DNA of 64,000 nucleotides from UBA3478 sp038134285 (GTDB lineage: Bacteria > Bacteroidota > Bacteroidia > Flavobacteriales > Flavobacteriaceae), in assembly GCA_038134285.1 (NCBI GenBank), contig JAYPUW010000008.1, positions 44,319-108,318 on the forward strand, written 5' to 3'. The notes beneath the pieces were generated by a model. That model did not search any database, had not been told where the DNA came from, and saw only the letters and a program-made list of their open reading frames with translations. Shown here piece after piece: positions 61,289 through 64,000 of this stretch. Position 1 is the stretch's first letter; the number at the start of each line of letters is the position of its first letter. The translations under genes and the position numbers were made by a program.

Positions 61289-62293
61289 ATGCCAAAAATC
61301 GGAGAAATAAGTTTGCCAGAATTCTCGCTATTGCTAGCGCCGATGGAAGACGTGAGCGACCCTCCGTTTCGGACGCTGTGTAAAGAGCAAGGGGCAGACT
61401 TGGTGTACACCGAGTTTATTTCTTCAGAAGGGCTTATTCGTAACGCCTCGAAGTCTACCATCAAGCTTGACATTTATGAAAAAGAACGGCCAGTAGGCAT
61501 TCAAATCTTTGGCGCCGAGCTAGACTCCATGTTAGAGGCTGTAGACATCGTAGAGCAGACCGGACCAGACATTATAGACATTAACTTCGGGTGCCCTGTA
61601 AAAAAGGTCGTCTGTAAAAACGCAGGTGCAGGAATCTTGAGAGACATTCCGCTGATGGTGAAGTTGACAGAAGCGATTGTCAAGCGCACCAAGTTGCCGG
61701 TAACCGTGAAAACAAGATTGGGCTGGGACAGTGATTCTATCCGAATTGTAGAGGTGGCCGAACGCCTGCAAGACGTCGGAATAAAAGCGATCTCTATTCA
61801 CGGAAGAACGAGGGTTCAGATGTACAAGGGCGATGCTGACTGGAAGCCGATCGCAGAGGTTAAAAACAACCCAAGAATGTACATTCCGGTTTTTGGAAAC
61901 GGCGATGTTGCTGCCCCTGAGGCCGCCAAGAGAATGCGAGACGAATACGGGCTCGACGGCGCCATGATCGGACGTGCCTCTATAGGCAATCCGTGGTTCT
62001 TCGCAGAGGTTAAACACTACTTAAAATACAACAGCCATTTAGCGCCGGTAGACATGGAGGCTCGTGTTGAAGCAGCCAAGAGACACTTGCAGATGTCTAT
62101 AGATTGGAAGGGCGAAAAGCTCGCAGTATACGAGACGCGAAGACATTACACTAATTATTTTAAAGGTATTCCAAACTTCAAAGAACTGCGCCTGAAGATG
62201 GTCAGCTCAGAAACTTCTGAAGAAGTATTTGAAGCCCTAGAAGAGGCCCGGTTGAGATTTGCCGACCACGACTTTTCAGTTAGCGCCGTTTAA
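61289..62293 (+). CDS. dusB: tRNA dihydrouridine synthase DusB
   Basis: FMN enzyme reducing specific tRNA uridines to dihydrouridine; 334 residues. LLAPMEDVSDPPFR at the N-terminus, INFGCPVKKVVCKNAGAG with the catalytic Cys, SIHGRTR and GNGDV are complete. Its last 14 nt overlap the convergent Lol-type permease gene. Confidence 0.95.
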   Translation: MPKIGEISLPEFSLLLAPMEDVSDPPFRTLCKEQGADLVYTEFISSEGLIRNASKSTIKLDIYEKERPVGIQIFGAELDSMLEAVDIVEQTGPDIIDINFGCPVKKVVCKNAGAGILRDIPLMVKLTEAIVKRTKLPVTVKTRLGWDSDSIRIVEVAERLQDVGIKAISIHGRTRVQMYKGDADWKPIAEVKNNPRMYIPVFGNGDVAAPEAAKRMRDEYGLDGAMIGRASIGNPWFFAEVKHYLKYNSHLAPVDMEARVEAAKRHLQMSIDWKGEKLAVYETRRHYTNYFKGIPNFKELRLKMVSSETSEEVFEALEEARLRFADHDFSVSAV

Positions 62294-63461
62294 GCGGAGC
62301 GGCAACAAGGAGCGCCACAGAAGAACTCACAGCGCCAAGCAATAGTAGCGTTGCTGCCACCAAGCTGATCTGAGAAAGCTCTAATGAGACTGGATACGCT
62401 AAATCTGGTGCCACCTTGACCCACCCAAAAAGCGCTTGCATCCAAACTATTGCAGCCCCTAGCAATACACCCACAAGGGTCCCAAAGGCTACCTGAAACC
62501 ATCCGAGCAAAAAGAACACCGTTCGCATGGCCGCTGTAGTCATTCCAATCTGCTTAAATACAGGCAGCTGCTCTTGTTTGTCTAAAAGAATTACGTTTAG
62601 TGCGCCCGCCAGATTGAAAAGCGCCAAAATCAAAATGAGGGTAAAGATTATATAGGTAGCTACGTGTTCAGAATTGAGCAGCTTAAACAACGCCGAGTTA
62701 GATTCTGCTCTTGATCGCAGCACAACCGCTTCACCGAAGACCCGATCCACTAGAGCCCTTAAATCACTTTCATCAAGCGAAGGGCTTGATAAATTGATCT
62801 GTGTGACCCACCATCCCTGATTAAGCCCCAGCAGACTTAATGCCCTTGAATAATCAAGCACAACAACGGGAGTTTCATCGGAAGCGGCGGATTGAAACAC
62901 ACCACTAACCCGTCCAGATGTAGTATTGAGAGGAGAGCTTCCTACCCCAACAGAAAGCGCGCGATCACTGCGCTTGGGCACACTCACTGAAAGAGTCCTT
63001 GAGTCGTTAGGATGAAGCCCACTTTGACGATAAAGGGTCAGATTAATGAGCAAACTATCTTTAGAGGGCTCAGAAACACCATAGAGCACCGCATCACTAG
63101 TCCCTGCGCCCAGCGGATACCCTTCGAACCAACCAATTGCAGCTCCTTCGTCCCATTGGAGCACCGCTTGTTTTTTAAGAACCGGAACCAGATCTATGCC
63201 CGCCGCCTTGAGTTGCCCAACTTGTTGAGCTGCTATTTCAAATACACCATTTTTTCCACCAACCACGGCATATTCAGGACTGTTTTGTTCTACATACGAA
63301 AGGCTGTATTCTTTGAGCCCGCTAAATGCAGAAAGCACAATCAACAGGGCAGCAGTGGCTACAACGATCACGGATAGCGTGATGTAGGCAATAAGATTAA
63401 CAACGCTTTGTTGGCTTTTTGAGAAGAGATAGCGCCAAGCGATGTAAATGGCCGCTTTCAC
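62280..63461 (-). CDS. ABC transporter permease, LolC/LolE-like
   Basis: Inner-membrane protein of 393 residues: N-terminal helix (about 20-45; IAWRYLFSKSQQSVVNLIAYI), a large periplasmic MacB-like domain and three C-terminal helices (265-285, 315-345, 365-390) with the FtsX fold. The pattern is that of LolC/LolE, which extract lipoproteins from the inner membrane. The partner ATPase LolD is not in the window. It overlaps rbfA by 4 nt and dusB by 14 nt on the other strand. Confidence 0.88.
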   Translation of the reverse strand: MKAAIYIAWRYLFSKSQQSVVNLIAYITLSVIVVATAALLIVLSAFSGLKEYSLSYVEQNSPEYAVVGGKNGVFEIAAQQVGQLKAAGIDLVPVLKKQAVLQWDEGAAIGWFEGYPLGAGTSDAVLYGVSEPSKDSLLINLTLYRQSGLHPNDSRTLSVSVPKRSDRALSVGVGSSPLNTTSGRVSGVFQSAASDETPVVVLDYSRALSLLGLNQGWWVTQINLSSPSLDESDLRALVDRVFGEAVVLRSRAESNSALFKLLNSEHVATYIIFTLILILALFNLAGALNVILLDKQEQLPVFKQIGMTTAAMRTVFFLLGWFQVAFGTLVGVLLGAAIVWMQALFGWVKVAPDLAYPVSLELSQISLVAATLLLLGAVSSSVALLVAAPLKRR

Positions 63462-63850
63462 TTTTTCATTCGTCTTATGAGAAGCGAGGGATCTTGAATG
63501 GGGTTGTCTGCACCTTTAAGCGATCGTTCTACTTTTTCGGCGAGATCAATAGAGTCGTCAATGTAGAAGAGCAATTCAGGAGCCCGTCTCATTTGGTTTT
63601 TTGTGCGCTGAGCTAGCTCGTGTTTGATTAGGGGAGCGTTGGAAGTGATTCCTTCAAGGACGCTCTTCGCCTCATCGGGTGGAAAGATGCTTAAATACAC
63701 TTTAGCGATCGCCATGTCGACCGCGACCTTGACCGCTGAAACCGATATGATCAATCCTCTTCCTGGATACTCACTTGTCGATTTTCTAAAGATATCAGCC
63801 AGGTCTCTCTGGATTACGGATGCAACTTTTCGCTGTCTTTCACTTTCCAT
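63458..63850 (-). CDS. rbfA: ribosome-binding factor A
   Basis: 16S rRNA maturation factor of 130 residues from the ATG at 63850 (MESERQRKVAS). The KH-type core has RGLIISVSAVKVAVDMAIAKVYLS and RRAPELLFYIDDSIDLAEKVE. A longer reading from 63886 contains the probable -7 box and is rejected. Start spacing from TATTTTTA is again 4 nt. Confidence 0.94.
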   Translation of the reverse strand: MESERQRKVASVIQRDLADIFRKSTSEYPGRGLIISVSAVKVAVDMAIAKVYLSIFPPDEAKSVLEGITSNAPLIKHELAQRTKNQMRRAPELLFYIDDSIDLAEKVERSLKGADNPIQDPSLLIRRMKK

Positions 63851-63854
63851 GGGG

Positions 63855-63862
63855 TAAAAATA
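63855..63862 (-). promoter_or_regulatory. probable -7 box of rbfA (leaderless)
   Basis: TATTTTTA on the minus strand (one mismatch), then CCCC and the ATG at 63850. Confidence 0.42.
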
Positions 63863-63904
63863 GCGATAATAAGCGTCCTCGTTCATTGAGCACGGTTTTT
63901 AGTC

Positions 63905-63935
63905 TTGGAACACGAAAAAAATAACACTAATTTTG
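63905..63935 (+). promoter_or_regulatory. promoter of the CAU tRNA
   Basis: TTG (63905-63907), 20 nt spacer, TAATTTTG (63928-63935), 10 nt before the mature tRNA end: a complete -33/-7 pair with ideal spacing. Confidence 0.65.
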
Positions 63936-63945
63936 GCGCCCGCTT

Positions 63946-64000
63946 GGTCCTATAGCTCAGTTGGTTAGAGTAGCTGACTCATAATCAGTTGGTCCCTGGT
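63946..64000 (+). tRNA. tRNA with CAU anticodon (Met or Ile2), partial
   Basis: 5' part of a tRNA cut by the window end: acceptor GGTCCTA, D-arm GCTC...GAGT, anticodon arm GCTGA-CTCATAA-TCAGT with anticodon CAT, then the start of the T-arm (CCTGGT). Elongator Met is the likely identity; tRNA-Ile2 with lysidine cannot be excluded without the rest. Confidence 0.9.

Noticed and set aside
1..64000. CRISPR arrays, insertion sequences, prophage, integrases, riboswitches
   Set aside because: No repeated spacers, transposase motifs, phage genes or recognisable riboswitch cores were seen on either strand.

Overview
The window is a contiguous piece of chromosome from a marine-type member of the Bacteroidota, most likely order Flavobacteriales. 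Supporting signs are promoters of the TAnnTTTG (-7) type with almost no Shine-Dalgarno sequences; an atp operon (atpB-E-F-H-A-G) without atpD/atpC; Bacteroidota-specific families (DUF4292, DUF4837, HU-CCDC81, an SprE/PorW-like TPR lipoprotein, DUF6341-like and DUF6168-like proteins); RicT next to PBP1A; and many secreted or lipoprotein peptidases. No insertion sequence, prophage, integrase or CRISPR array was seen; this is core genome.

Layout. 0.1-5 kb: tdk-alr, asd and a prolyl oligopeptidase (plus strand). 5-9.7 kb: PBP1A, RicT and TrhO (minus). 9.8-13.9 kb: recA, plsC, trpS, an HU-CCDC81 membrane protein and a thioesterase. 13.9-19.2 kb: a minus-strand envelope operon (flippase, dut, sugar nucleotidyltransferase, DUF4292, EnvC-like). 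19.2-26.9 kb: SprE-like, AtpZ/I, small membrane protein and the ATP synthase genes. 26.9-31.2 kb: ferredoxin-NAD(P)H reductase, patatin, an ArsS-type radical SAM group and a glycosyltransferase. 31.2-39.7 kb: purD, UXS-like epimerase, GH3, M23, tatA, DUF4837, MltD-like and pgk. 39.7-48.3 kb: holB, methyltransferase, mnmG, ybeY, gltX, glnS, folB and tRNA-Cys. 48.3-52 kb: an A+T-rich stretch with rnr, a 399-bp intergenic region, rpiB, a GNAT gene and rnpA. 52-64 kb: a long minus-strand run lepA-uspA-sulP-MBL-S8-M1-rnpA, then dusB, a LolC/E-type permease, rbfA and a partial CAU tRNA.

The most notable signals are regulatory. (1) In at least five transcription units the start codon lies exactly 4 nt after the last G of a perfect TAnnTTTG box, and three more fit with one mismatch or one extra base. 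This implies a class of leaderless mRNAs and corrects several start codons. A second group has leaders of about 17-23 nt. (2) Two ParB-type parS sites flank mnmG; one is a perfect 16-mer inside the last codons of ybeY. They place the window in an origin-proximal domain. (3) A strong intrinsic-terminator hairpin sits inside the atp operon directly after atpE, which could set c-subunit stoichiometry. (4) Convergent genes often overlap at their 3' ends, leaving no room for terminators.

Functionally the window combines housekeeping (translation, tRNA modification, nucleotide and amino-acid synthesis, ATP synthase), envelope growth (PBP1A, EnvC, MltD, M23, flippase, Lol-type permease) and a few accessory functions: an arsenosugar-type radical SAM group, a SulP anion transporter with an extra C-terminal domain paired with a tandem universal stress protein, and a GH3-like adenylating enzyme. 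All identifications rest on reading motifs and gene order; no database search was run.
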